This document shows, piece by piece, positions 28,940 to 38,700 of a DNA stretch of 64,000 nt (its first letter is position 1; every line of letters begins with the position of its first letter). The translations under genes were made by a program, and so were the position numbers. This stretch comes from Cytobacillus oceanisediminis (lineage in GTDB: Bacteria > Bacillota > Bacilli > Bacillales > Cytobacillaceae). The DNA lies in NCBI RefSeq assembly GCF_022811925.1, contig NZ_CP065511.1:520001-584000 (forward strand), given 5' to 3'. Under the pieces are notes generated by a model. The model searched no databases. It saw only the letters and a list, made by a program, of their open reading frames with translations, and was not told the origin of the DNA.

Positions 28940-31900
28940 ATGGAACAGTTATGGTTGTTTTACAGCGATTACTGCCAGCAGCTGTCTATGCCATTTGAGA
29001 AAAGCGGCAGCATCACCATAGGCCCAGAGCTTGAACAGCTGGTGACAATAAGGGAATTCCCTTTTTCAAAAGGGGCTGTGTCAATAGAAAGGCACGACAG
29101 CTTCTATGAAGTTAGACAAGATGATTCAGTTCTCGGAAAGCTGAACTATGGGGAACCCTTTCAGCTATATGATGATGGGAAGACCCTGACGATAATCGTA
29201 ACCTCTGAAAATATGAATAGCCAGACCTACTACTCTGGCTATCAAAAGGAGATAGAGTTTTCCTCTGAGAATGCAGATGCAGCAATTTATAAAAAGGACG
29301 GCATATTAATGGATGCCGGTCATTCCTTTGAACTGATTAAAACAGAGAAGGGCTGGATCGCGGAGCCAAAGTCAGGACAGCTTTATATAAACGGAAAAAG
29401 AGCCAAAGAGAGAGTTTTCCTTGAAATCGGCGATGTGCTGCTCTTCCCATTTATGTCTATTCGAATAATAGAAGAGGATCTTTTCCAGATCGACAGCATT
29501 GAAAGCTATGAATCTAAGCTTCCGATTACCATCAGGCCGCAATCAGAGATGGCAAAGAAATATCCGCTCTATCGCAGAACGCCAAGAATGATTTATGAAA
29601 TGCCGGATGAAAAAGTTTCTCTATCCTTTCCGTCACAGGAGCCGGATGATTCAGGCAGGGGGTTATGGCTGATCATCATGCCGCCGCTGATTATGCTGAT
29701 CGTGATGGGCATCGTGGCTTTGATTCAGCCAAGAGGAATATTTATTATCATTTCAATGGTCATGTTCATGACCACGTTAGTCACATCTACTGTCCAGTAC
29801 TTTAAGGATAAGAGCAACCAAAAAAAGCGGAAAGCGCGCAGACATCGAGTGTATACTGCCTATCTGGAAGAGAAGCGAAAAGAGCTGCAGGCATTGTCTG
29901 ACCAGCAGAAGCATGTTCTGGAATTCCATTTTCCTTCTTTTGAGAAAATGAAATATTTTACGGGCCATATATCCGACCGGATTTGGGAGCGGCCACTGGA
30001 AAGTTTTGATTTTCTTCAGTTTAGGCTTGGAACCGGTAATGTGCCTGCGAGCTATGAAGTTAAGGTCAGCTCAGGGGATATGGCTAACCGGGAAATTGAT
30101 GACCTGCTTGAACAGTCACAGCAGATGGAAAAAGTCTATAAAGAAGTTAGAAATGTGCCTGTGGTGGCTGACCTTGCTAAGGGGCCAATCGGGCTGATCG
30201 GTAAAGAGTCGGTTGTTAAAAATGAAATACACCAGATCATTGGACAGCTGGCGTTTTTTCACAGCTACCATGATGTGCGGTTTGTATTTATTTTTAATGA
30301 AAAGGAATATAAGAAATGGGAATGGCTGAAATGGCTTCCACATTTCCAGATGCCGCATGCGCACGCAAAAGGGTTGATATATAACGAACAAACGAGGGAT
30401 CAGCTGTTATCTTCCATTTATGAAATCCTGCGTGAAAGGGATTTGGATGAAAATAAGGAGAAGCTGGTGTACTCTCCGCATCTGGTATTTATCATTGCTA
30501 ATCATCAGCTGATTGCGGATCATGTCATTTTAGAATATTTGGAGGGAGACCACTCCAATATGGGGATCTCCGTTATTTTTGCAGCTGATTCAAAAGAAAG
30601 CCTGCATGATAATATTCAAACACTTGTCAGATATGTCAATCAGGAAGAAGGAGACATTCTGATTCAGGACAAAAAGGCCGTGAGCATCCCATTTAGGCTT
30701 GATGCTCATCAGAAGAAGGGGAATGAGGAATTTTCCCGTCTGTTAAGAACGCTTGATCATCAGGTTGGAATGACCAATTCCATTCCAAATAGCGTTTCGT
30801 TCCTGGAAATGATGAAAGTAAAAGAAGTGAGAAAACTTCCAATCAAAGAGAATTGGCTTACAAAAGAGTCTTCGAAATCTCTGGCGGTGCCAATTGGATT
30901 AAAAGGAAAGGAAGACCTGTCGCTTTTGAATCTTCATGAAAAAGCGCATGGCCCGCACGGACTGCTGGCTGGGACAACGGGATCGGGTAAGAGTGAATTC
31001 CTGCAGACCTATATTCTTTCACTTGCTGTTCACTTCCATCCCCATGAGGTCGCATTCCTGCTGATTGACTACAAAGGCGGGGGAATGGCCCAGCCGTTTA
31101 AGAACATGCCGCATCTGCTTGGAACGATTACGAATATCGAAGGAAGCAAAAACTTCAGTTCAAGAGCGCTTGCCTCAATCAAAAGTGAATTAAAGAGGCG
31201 GCAGAGGCTTTTTGATCAATACCAGGTTAATCACATTAATGATTACACAGACCTTTATAAAAACATGATGGCAAAGGAACCGCTGCCGCATCTGTTCTTA
31301 ATTTCTGATGAGTTTGCGGAGCTGAAAAGCGAAGAGCCGGAATTTATCAGGGAGCTTGTCAGTGCCGCACGAATCGGACGAAGTCTTGGGGTGCACTTAA
31401 TTCTGGCAACCCAAAAGCCGGGCGGTGTCATTGATGAACAGATCTGGAGTAATGCCCGCTTCCGGGTGGCTTTAAAGGTTCAGGACACAGATGACAGCCG
31501 GGAAATCATCAAAAACGGAGATGCAGCAGCTATTACCGTAACCGGACGCGGCTACCTGCAAGTCGGCAATAATGAAGTCTATGAACTCTTCCAATCTGCA
31601 TGGAGCGGAGCGCCTTATTTGGATGACACGTCTGAGACAGAGGATGAAATTGCAATTGTAACCGACCTCGGGCTTGTGCCATTATCAGATGTTAATTCAC
31701 GCCAAGGGAAGAAAAAAGGCGGAAAAACAGAAATTGAAGCAGTGGTGGAAGAAATTGAAGCAACACAGTCCTCGATGGGAATTAAGAAGCTTAGAAGTCC
31801 GTGGCTTCCTCCTCTTGAAGGGCGCTTAAGCAGAAAACTTTATCGCGCTGCAGAAAATAATGAGATTCATTTAGGGATGGTGGATGAGCCTGAGAAGCAG

Positions 31901-33412
31901 AGCCAGTATCCATTAAGCTATCAAATCATAGAGGATGGAAATATCGGGGTGTTCGGCTCCTCCGGTTACGGAAAATCCCATACGATTATGACGATGCTTC
32001 TTAGCATGGCCGAAAAGCTATCTCCTGAAGAAGCTCATTATTATATTTTCGATTTTGGAAATGGCTCACTCCTTCCGCTAAGACAGCTGCCGCATACGGC
32101 CGACTTTTTCCTGATGGATGAAGAACGCAAGATTGAAAAATTCATGAATCTGATCAAGGATGAAATTGCCCGCAGGAAGCTGCTGTTCCAGCAGCAGGAA
32201 GTCAGCGGAATTAAGATGTACAATTCGATGAGCAGCGAAAAGTTGCCGCTCGTATATATCACATTTGATAACTTTGATTTAGTAAAAGAAGAAATGCAGG
32301 AGCTTGAAACGCAAATTAATCAGATTGCCAGGGACGGGCAGTCACTCGGCATTTATATGATTTTCGCTGCGACGCGGATCAATTCAATCAGACAGTCTCT
32401 CATGAACAACCTCAAAACCAAGGTCGTCCATTATTTGATGGACAGCAGCGAGGCATACTCCGTACTGGGAAGAGTTCCGTTCGCACCTGAGCCTATACCG
32501 GGAAGAGCCATTATAAAAATGGAAGAGGCGTTTTTCTCACAGGTATTCTTGCCGGCAGATGGCAAGGATGATTTTGAGATTATGGAAGCCATCCGGGCTG
32601 ACATCCAGGAACTGAAAGAGAAATACCAGGACTGCAGGCAGCCTGAAGAGGTGCCGATGCTTCCAGCAGAGCTTAATACAATTAACTTTACCCGCTACAC
32701 TACTGGAGCTGTTCAGCCAGGACTTGTGCCTGTTGGCCTTGATGAGGAATCTGTAAAACCTGTTTATGCGAACTTCAATAAAACGAAACATTGCATCATC
32801 CTGGGGCAGGCCCAAAAAGGAAAGACAAATGTTCTTAAGCTCATGATCAATCACATGCTTGTTCAGGGTGCAGAGTCCGTCGGTATTTTCGATTCCTTTG
32901 ACAGAGGGTTATCTTCCTATGCCAGCGAAGAAAAGTCGGTTTATATCGAAACAAAGGAACAAATCAGCGATTGGGCTGCACAGGTGGAAGAACAGTTATC
33001 CCTCAGGGAAAAAGAGTATCTTAATGCTATCCAGCATGGCAAGATAGATTTAGAGTTCCCGCCAATCGTACTGGCTGTGGATGGATACTCCCGTTTTGCG
33101 CAGACATTGGATAACAGCCTGCAGGAAAGAATGGCCAGGCTGATGAAAAACGGCAGCCATCTAGGCTTTAGTGTCATCGTGACAGGCAGCAATAATGAAC
33201 TGACAAAAGGATACGATTCCTTAACAGCAGAAATCAAACAGATCCGCCAGGCGATCGTTCTGATGAAAAAATCGGAGCAGACGCTGTTTACCCTTCCATA
33301 CGACCGGAAAGAGGCAGAGATTCAGCCGGGATATGGTTATTACGTTATAAACGGAAAGGAATTAAAAATTCAAATTCCTTTATGTGCCACTGAAAGGAAG
33401 GTCTTAGCATGA
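28940..33412 (+). CDS. essC: T7SS ATPase motor EssC (YukBA fused)
   Basis: A protein of 1,490 aa. Two FHA-like beta domains cover about residues 1-190, two membrane segments about 235-285, and three FtsK/SpoIIIE-type ATPase domains follow. Walker A motifs are GTTGSGKS (about 680), GSSGYGKS (about 1,006) and GQAQKGKT (about 1,290). Only the first domain keeps a complete Walker B (LFLISDEFAEL, about 787). The later ones read TFDNF and AVDGY, so the first is probably the main catalytic unit. EssC binds the substrates and powers export. It overlaps the next gene by ATGA. Confidence 0.97.
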   Translation: MEQLWLFYSDYCQQLSMPFEKSGSITIGPELEQLVTIREFPFSKGAVSIERHDSFYEVRQDDSVLGKLNYGEPFQLYDDGKTLTIIVTSENMNSQTYYSGYQKEIEFSSENADAAIYKKDGILMDAGHSFELIKTEKGWIAEPKSGQLYINGKRAKERVFLEIGDVLLFPFMSIRIIEEDLFQIDSIESYESKLPITIRPQSEMAKKYPLYRRTPRMIYEMPDEKVSLSFPSQEPDDSGRGLWLIIMPPLIMLIVMGIVALIQPRGIFIIISMVMFMTTLVTSTVQYFKDKSNQKKRKARRHRVYTAYLEEKRKELQALSDQQKHVLEFHFPSFEKMKYFTGHISDRIWERPLESFDFLQFRLGTGNVPASYEVKVSSGDMANREIDDLLEQSQQMEKVYKEVRNVPVVADLAKGPIGLIGKESVVKNEIHQIIGQLAFFHSYHDVRFVFIFNEKEYKKWEWLKWLPHFQMPHAHAKGLIYNEQTRDQLLSSIYEILRERDLDENKEKLVYSPHLVFIIANHQLIADHVILEYLEGDHSNMGISVIFAADSKESLHDNIQTLVRYVNQEEGDILIQDKKAVSIPFRLDAHQKKGNEEFSRLLRTLDHQVGMTNSIPNSVSFLEMMKVKEVRKLPIKENWLTKESSKSLAVPIGLKGKEDLSLLNLHEKAHGPHGLLAGTTGSGKSEFLQTYILSLAVHFHPHEVAFLLIDYKGGGMAQPFKNMPHLLGTITNIEGSKNFSSRALASIKSELKRRQRLFDQYQVNHINDYTDLYKNMMAKEPLPHLFLISDEFAELKSEEPEFIRELVSAARIGRSLGVHLILATQKPGGVIDEQIWSNARFRVALKVQDTDDSREIIKNGDAAAITVTGRGYLQVGNNEVYELFQSAWSGAPYLDDTSETEDEIAIVTDLGLVPLSDVNSRQGKKKGGKTEIEAVVEEIEATQSSMGIKKLRSPWLPPLEGRLSRKLYRAAENNEIHLGMVDEPEKQSQYPLSYQIIEDGNIGVFGSSGYGKSHTIMTMLLSMAEKLSPEEAHYYIFDFGNGSLLPLRQLPHTADFFLMDEERKIEKFMNLIKDEIARRKLLFQQQEVSGIKMYNSMSSEKLPLVYITFDNFDLVKEEMQELETQINQIARDGQSLGIYMIFAATRINSIRQSLMNNLKTKVVHYLMDSSEAYSVLGRVPFAPEPIPGRAIIKMEEAFFSQVFLPADGKDDFEIMEAIRADIQELKEKYQDCRQPEEVPMLPAELNTINFTRYTTGAVQPGLVPVGLDEESVKPVYANFNKTKHCIILGQAQKGKTNVLKLMINHMLVQGAESVGIFDSFDRGLSSYASEEKSVYIETKEQISDWAAQVEEQLSLREKEYLNAIQHGKIDLEFPPIVLAVDGYSRFAQTLDNSLQERMARLMKNGSHLGFSVIVTGSNNELTKGYDSLTAEIKQIRQAIVLMKKSEQTLFTLPYDRKEAEIQPGYGYYVINGKELKIQIPLCATERKVLA

Positions 33413-36240
33413 CAGCCAAAACAAAATACATCGTGAAAATGGTTTTGGTGATGCTTCTGATTATCGCCACGCCAGCCATCTTTTTTGGCTCCATTGGTGA
33501 TAATCCTCTGTTAGTCAGGGAGAATGCCACAAGAACCATAGCTGTTGTTAATGAAGATACAGGCGCTGACAAGGAAGATAAGTCACTTGATTTTGGAGAG
33601 GAAATTACATCGATCCTCGAAGACGGTTCACAGTATGAGTGGACCGTCATCGGCAGGAGTGCTGCAGAGAATGGTTTGAGAAATACCAAATATGACGCAG
33701 TTGTATACATTCCTTCCAACTTTTCAAAGAACATCATGTCCTATGAAAGCCAGCAGCCTGAAAAAGCAAATTTTGAATATACAGTACAGAACCAGCTGAA
33801 CTCACTGAACCGGGAAAAGGTTCTGCGTGAGATCCAGACGGCCACCAACCGTGTTAATGGAAAGATTTCAACCTTGTACTGGACCTATGTATCCCAGGAC
33901 CTTGAAAATGTTAAATCCCAATTCGATACCATTTTACAAAAAGAAATAGACTTCCAGAATGCAATGCTCGCTTTCTATAAGCCTAGTTCAAAGAACCTGG
34001 CAGCGGAAATCGAACAGCAGCGCAATATGCTGGAGAGCATTCAGTCGACAGTGAAGACTGCTGCGGAAAGTACTACCGAGGGTGAAAATAACCTCAGCCA
34101 ATTTGAAGAGAACCTTGGCTCGTTTGTACAGTTTGTAGATCAGTACAAAGAATACCAGGATAATCAGCAAAATATCCTTCAAAAAATGCAGGATGAAAAT
34201 GTAGTCAATATTCAAGCTGTTGCGGGAAAACAGCAGCCAACTTATTCTGAGGCACTTAGTGTATTGAATAAGGGGAATCAGGAATTGGCTGACGGGATTG
34301 ATAGTGTGGAAAAGCAGCTTGAAGAGAATAGTGAAGTGTTGGGTGATTTATCGGCTATCCGGAACGATCAGGTAGATCGACAAATGTATGCCTTAAACAC
34401 TTATTTTCAAGAACAAGAAGCAGCTTCCTTCAATAAAGCAGCTGAAAATATCGGTTTATTGAAAGGGGAGCTATCAAATGGACAACAACCGGGGAATCCA
34501 GGTGCAGGGACAGGAGCAGCATCTAACAAAAATCCCGGTGGAGCCAAACCTAATTCCATAACAGCTGCTAGTTTAGACGCTCCATCTTTACCTGGTATGG
34601 AAGAGGAAAGAAATGAGATTTTAAGTGTTGAAAAAGAGATTGCGAATTTGAAAACATCTTTAGAGACGATAGAAGGTACCAAGCCCGAACAAGTTGTTTC
34701 CGCCTTGACTGTCTTACCTGCTTTATCCCAGCGCTTAATAGCTGTTGAGCAAAAACTGGCAGCGAAGGATTCTGGAGAAAACCCGCTGCAAAAAATAGTT
34801 GAGGAACTTCAAGCAGCAAATGCAAAATTAATTGAAGATCTTACCAACCTAGATGCAGCTTACAAAAGTTTAGAGGAAGAAAAGAATAGCCTCTTAGATC
34901 AACTGGGGGCTTCAATGAGTTTCTCTTCTATGATTAACCTTATAGAGGAGAAAGAACAGCAAATCATAGAACTCGGGTTTAACTTAGCTGCTTTTAAAGA
35001 TGAAATTACGAATACTAAACCTGTAAAAATGATGGAGTATTATGCCTCACTCATTCAATATGAAGATTTAATAAGAAATTCATACAGTCAAAATCCTGAA
35101 AAAGTGGAAGAGCTTGTACAGAAATTAAACTCTATTGTAGCTGTGAACGAGGAAGAACAAAAAGTATGGGATAACCTAAACACAGCAATGCCAACAACTC
35201 AGCAAAAGCTGACAGACCTGGAAGGCCAGTTTACGGCATTCTTCACAGAATACAATAAAAAAATTGAAGAACAGCAAGAAGCCATAGAGACAGATTTATC
35301 TGCTCTGCAGGAAAATGCCAATTCGGTTAGGGAGCAAATTCAAACATCCTCAACGACTACACCAGTTCCTGTAGACAGCATCGATGGAACTTCTGTGATG
35401 GTCAAACAGGAAGGAATCAGCCAAAGAATGCAGATGATTAATGATCTTGTTGGGTCCATCGGGGAGAACCAAAGCAATATCGTGTCCTATACAAGCGAGC
35501 TTGAGCAAAAGGTGCAAAGTGTCCAGCAGGATGCAGATACACTGAATTCCAAGTGGGGCTCGAACGTAGAGACGACTCAGATGTTCCGGGATGATATTTA
35601 CAATCTCCTTGGTAATACCTATGTGAATGGCCAAAAGAATGGCCCGGTATACGAGCAATTATCCAATCCGCTTCAAATCAGCGGAGAAACAGCTGCGAAG
35701 AAAGAGGAAAGCAAGCTGCCGCCGGTTGTTGTATTGGCCATTGTCCTGCTCAGCAGCTTAATGATTGGATACTTCAGCCATTATTTCAAAAATGCGCCGA
35801 TGCTTGTCCATGCTTCCATGTTTGTACTGCTGAATCTTATTGTTGGTCTGATTATCAGCATATTTGGCCTTAATATTTACTCAATGGAACAGGATCGGGC
35901 TATTGAGTGGACGATTTTCACCATATTGCTGCTGACTGCAGCCTCAGCGATTGTACTGGCAGGATTCAAGATCGGCAATCTGGCAGGATGGATTTTGAGC
36001 GTTGGTCTCATTGCCTTCTTCATTAGTCCTTTCCTGGCTCTTACAGCACCGAATATTAACTATGAAGATCCAATGTCCAAGGTATATATGTCCATCCAGT
36101 ATGATTCAGAATCATTGTTTATTCCAGCCATCATCATTTTGCTTGGCGTTATCATCTTGCTAGCCATCATTCCATTTGCAGTCCGGTCGATAAAAGACCT
36201 GCGTACAAAGAGGGATGAGGATCAGGCTTATGAAGCTTAA
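33409..36240 (+). CDS. esaA: T7SS membrane protein EsaA/YueB
   Basis: A protein of 943 aa with one N-terminal membrane helix, a long extracellular coiled-coil region and five to six C-terminal membrane helices (from about residue 770). This is the YueB/EsaA layout, with the surface stalk of the T7SS. In B. subtilis YueB is the receptor for phage SPP1. A Gly/Pro/Asn-rich linker (about residues 358-390) splits the stalk, and the coiled-coil after it has somewhat different base composition. It is shorter than the B. subtilis protein as I recall it (about 1,076 aa). Confidence 0.93.
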   Translation: MTAKTKYIVKMVLVMLLIIATPAIFFGSIGDNPLLVRENATRTIAVVNEDTGADKEDKSLDFGEEITSILEDGSQYEWTVIGRSAAENGLRNTKYDAVVYIPSNFSKNIMSYESQQPEKANFEYTVQNQLNSLNREKVLREIQTATNRVNGKISTLYWTYVSQDLENVKSQFDTILQKEIDFQNAMLAFYKPSSKNLAAEIEQQRNMLESIQSTVKTAAESTTEGENNLSQFEENLGSFVQFVDQYKEYQDNQQNILQKMQDENVVNIQAVAGKQQPTYSEALSVLNKGNQELADGIDSVEKQLEENSEVLGDLSAIRNDQVDRQMYALNTYFQEQEAASFNKAAENIGLLKGELSNGQQPGNPGAGTGAASNKNPGGAKPNSITAASLDAPSLPGMEEERNEILSVEKEIANLKTSLETIEGTKPEQVVSALTVLPALSQRLIAVEQKLAAKDSGENPLQKIVEELQAANAKLIEDLTNLDAAYKSLEEEKNSLLDQLGASMSFSSMINLIEEKEQQIIELGFNLAAFKDEITNTKPVKMMEYYASLIQYEDLIRNSYSQNPEKVEELVQKLNSIVAVNEEEQKVWDNLNTAMPTTQQKLTDLEGQFTAFFTEYNKKIEEQQEAIETDLSALQENANSVREQIQTSSTTTPVPVDSIDGTSVMVKQEGISQRMQMINDLVGSIGENQSNIVSYTSELEQKVQSVQQDADTLNSKWGSNVETTQMFRDDIYNLLGNTYVNGQKNGPVYEQLSNPLQISGETAAKKEESKLPPVVVLAIVLLSSLMIGYFSHYFKNAPMLVHASMFVLLNLIVGLIISIFGLNIYSMEQDRAIEWTIFTILLLTAASAIVLAGFKIGNLAGWILSVGLIAFFISPFLALTAPNINYEDPMSKVYMSIQYDSESLFIPAIIILLGVIILLAIIPFAVRSIKDLRTKRDEDQAYEA

Positions 36241-36709
36241 AATATTTATTAAAATCATTCTGTTGATCCCGGCGTTTTGGCTGATAGCTGGCCAATCCGC
36301 TGGGGCGACCCCTGATTTTGATAACTTAACTCCGAATACCTATGAAAAAAAGGAATTCAAAGAGAATACCGATTACTTGCATGAAAAATCACTTTATGAA
36401 AATAAGAAAGAGATCCCCGAAGAACAAAAGGATCTTACTTTTACAAAAAAGAACCTGGATCCTTTAAAGGAAGTGAAGGAGCAGCTTTTTGATGGCGGTG
36501 AAACCACTAATAATACCATCACTGCAAAAGCAGACCAGCTTCAGCTTTTTTCCGATTCTAAACAGGAAAGCTTTTTGAAGGCGGAGGATCGAACTCCCGC
36601 TGAACAAGATAACAAATTAATCTTTCTTTATATTATTCTGCTTGTCATTGCCATTGGTGTGATTATGGGATTCCTCATACCGAGGATGGCGAAGCAGGCT
36701 GAAAATTAA
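36230..36709 (+). CDS. essA: T7SS component EssA/YueC
   Basis: A protein of 159 aa with an N-terminal signal or membrane helix (IFIKIILLIPAFWLIAG), an extracellular charged region and a C-terminal membrane helix (LIFLYIILLVIAIGVIMGFL), matching YueC/EssA. ATG 36,230 is preferred, with GAGGA 7 nt upstream. An in-frame ATG at 36,215 is possible. It overlaps esaA and is the last core T7SS gene. Confidence 0.88.
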   Translation: MKLKIFIKIILLIPAFWLIAGQSAGATPDFDNLTPNTYEKKEFKENTDYLHEKSLYENKKEIPEEQKDLTFTKKNLDPLKEVKEQLFDGGETTNNTITAKADQLQLFSDSKQESFLKAEDRTPAEQDNKLIFLYIILLVIAIGVIMGFLIPRMAKQAEN

Positions 36710-36718
36710 ATAATTCCC

Positions 36719-36747
36719 GTACATGTCTCCGGTTTGGAGGCGTGTAC
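36719..36747 (+). other. stable RNA hairpin after essA
   Basis: GTACATGTCTCC and GGAGGCGTGTAC form a 12-bp stem (two G-U pairs) with a 5-nt loop. No T run follows, so it is not a classic terminator. On the plus-strand RNA it may protect the 3' end of the T7SS message or weaken transcription. Confidence 0.5.
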
Positions 36748-36911
36748 ATAAATACTGCAACCAAATTCTTCAACTAACTCCCCTCAAATAACTGGCTTCT
36801 AAAAATAGAATAAAGAATTAGGGATGAAAAAATGAAAATCTCTGGCCAAATAGCCAGATGACGAGACTTTAAAATTATTGGATAGAATAACTTTAAAAAT
36901 GAGGTGTCAAA

Positions 36912-37214
36912 ATGAACTCATCACATGTAAGAGCCCTGGCAAGGGTATTTCAGACAGCTTCAGATGATATCAAAACAGAAGAATTCAAACTAAAGCAAAG
37001 TGTCCAAAACCATGCAGATGAATGGAAAGGCAAAGCCCGGGACAAATTTGATTCCGCATTGGAAGAAGCAGGCGTCCTCTTCCAAAGGCACTCTGATAAC
37101 CTTTATAACATCAGCCGAGAACTGGAAAGCGCTGCGAATGAAGTTGACAGAGTCAGAGAAGAAATTGAAAGACAAAGAGAATTAGAGAGATTGGCAAGGC
37201 TTAAGGAAAAATAA
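36912..37214 (+). CDS. second WXG100-family protein (YfjA/EsxB-like)
   Basis: A helical hairpin protein of 100 aa with WKG (residues 38-40) in EWKGKARDKFDSAL. It is longer and more charged at its C terminus (EEIERQRELERLARLKEK) than YukE. It opens a cargo module directly behind the T7SS core, separated by about 200 nt, with its own AATGAGGTG ribosome site. By position it could be a partner that carries the 416-aa effector to EssC. The module resembles B. subtilis yfjABCDEF (from memory). Confidence 0.85.
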   Translation: MNSSHVRALARVFQTASDDIKTEEFKLKQSVQNHADEWKGKARDKFDSALEEAGVLFQRHSDNLYNISRELESAANEVDRVREEIERQRELERLARLKEK

Positions 37215-37254
37215 TTAATTTGAATTGAAGAATATAAAGATTGGATGGGTTTTT

Positions 37255-37398
37255 ATGTCTAATAATGAAGAGAAGAAAAAAGGTACTTATGATAAGAATA
37301 AAAGATATGATGGAGATTATGCACCGGGATGCGGAGATCTTTTTATATTGCCCATACAAGTTTTAATAGTAGGCTATCAGATTATAAATTTAATTTAA
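37255..37398 (+). CDS. small hypothetical protein, 47 aa, in the T7SS cargo module
   Basis: A small open frame starting MSNNEEKKKGTYDKNKRY, with a highly charged first half and a hydrophobic second half (DLFILPIQVLIVGYQIINLI). This suggests a cytoplasmic or peripheral head with one membrane segment. A weak GGATGGG lies 6-7 nt before ATG 37,255. It sits between the WXG100 gene and the effector on the same strand, with no terminator between. Homology not recognised. Confidence 0.5.
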   Translation: MSNNEEKKKGTYDKNKRYDGDYAPGCGDLFILPIQVLIVGYQIINLI

Positions 37399-37440
37399 TT
37401 CAAATTGACTATAAAAATTTAAAAGAAGAGAGGTACTAAA

Positions 37441-38691
37441 GTGGGAAATGAAATCTCTGTAAATCCAGATAGCCTGGAAGACCTGGCAAATGACATGGTT
37501 ACTCGTTTGTCCAGAATTGAAGACGAATACAGAAATCTCCATATGGAGCTTGCAGATTTGATTAACGGCGCTCCGGCGGAATACAGGCATTGCTTCTATC
37601 ATGTAGGAGACCCTTGGGGTACTGGTAATCAGCTTACAGGGCAGCTTAGTGAAATGGAAATTGACCTGCGGATGGTTGCAAATAAATTTGCTGATGCTGA
37701 TAATCTTGTAGGTAAGTTGTATAAGTTGTATGAGAAATATGGTGCCGTAACAGCTCTTGGAGCACTTATGACAAAACAGCTTGCTTTTTATGGGTTGGGG
37801 TTTACTCAGTTTACAAAGAATGCTGAGGGTGTTTTCTCGTATAAACATATGGCGGCACTTCAGAAGGTAACAGATAAAATTGACGAAAGTAAAAAGTTAG
37901 GAACGATGGCAAGGGCATTCTTGAATCCATTTTATTTAAGAAGTAAGTATAGAAATGCGCCACTTGCGGATTTGGTTCATAAAAGAATTTCGAAATACCT
38001 TCCGGATGATGTTGTGAATTTTACAAATAGCTCTAAGGCATTATATGGTGCTCTAGAGGTTGGCTCAGCAGATTCAGCAAAGTTTAAATCCTTTGTTAAA
38101 ACAGGAGCAAAATTTGCAAAAGCGAATGTTGTTAGCACAGTAGCATTAACAGGAATAATGGAAGCAGGCGGAATGGGGCTGAAAATCTCCGAGAATTACA
38201 CTAAGTATGGAGATAACCCAGATGTATTAAAGCGAGAAAATGCAAAGGCGGTTGGAAATGCGGTTAACAATACCGTAGCAATTTCTGGCGGGGCAATTGC
38301 AGGTGCGGTAGTTGGCGGTGCTTTAGGAAGTGTTGTTGGCCCAGTCGGTACAGTTGTAGGAGCTGCTGCAGGTTCTTTCGTAGGTGGCCTTGTTGGAGAG
38401 CAGGCTGCTAAATTAACTGCTGGAATTGCTGAAAAAGGTGCTATCCTATTAAAAGAGCCTATCCACCATGGCGTTGAGCTATTTAAGGATGGTTTTGAGA
38501 AAGCTGGTAAGGCATTAGATGTAGCTAACAAAGGAATTGACATGGTCAATAAACAGATTAAAGAAACGATCGCTGATCCAATTGGAAAGGTAAAGGAAAT
38601 TGGAAAAGGGCTTTCAAAGGCAAAGGAGACAGCTGACTCTTTAATAGAGGGTGCAAAAGGTTTCCTCGGCAAAAAACTATCATTTTTTTAA
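37441..38691 (+). CDS. putative T7SS effector with glycine-zipper membrane segment
   Basis: A protein of 416 aa from GTG 37,441 (GAGAGG 9 nt upstream). The N-terminal ~100 residues are helical, with NPDSLEDLANDMVTRL and a WGTGNQL turn, like WXG/LXG targeting regions. A hydrophobic Gly/Ala/Val-rich stretch at about residues 280-320 (AGAVVGGALGSVVGPVGTVV) is a glycine zipper, as in membrane-acting toxins such as S. aureus TspA. An amphipathic Lys-rich tail follows. No catalytic motif is seen. Membrane permeabilisation is inferred. It resembles B. subtilis YfjB in size and context. Confidence 0.65.
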   Translation: MGNEISVNPDSLEDLANDMVTRLSRIEDEYRNLHMELADLINGAPAEYRHCFYHVGDPWGTGNQLTGQLSEMEIDLRMVANKFADADNLVGKLYKLYEKYGAVTALGALMTKQLAFYGLGFTQFTKNAEGVFSYKHMAALQKVTDKIDESKKLGTMARAFLNPFYLRSKYRNAPLADLVHKRISKYLPDDVVNFTNSSKALYGALEVGSADSAKFKSFVKTGAKFAKANVVSTVALTGIMEAGGMGLKISENYTKYGDNPDVLKRENAKAVGNAVNNTVAISGGAIAGAVVGGALGSVVGPVGTVVGAAAGSFVGGLVGEQAAKLTAGIAEKGAILLKEPIHHGVELFKDGFEKAGKALDVANKGIDMVNKQIKETIADPIGKVKEIGKGLSKAKETADSLIEGAKGFLGKKLSFF

Positions 38692-38700
38692 GGAGGCTTT

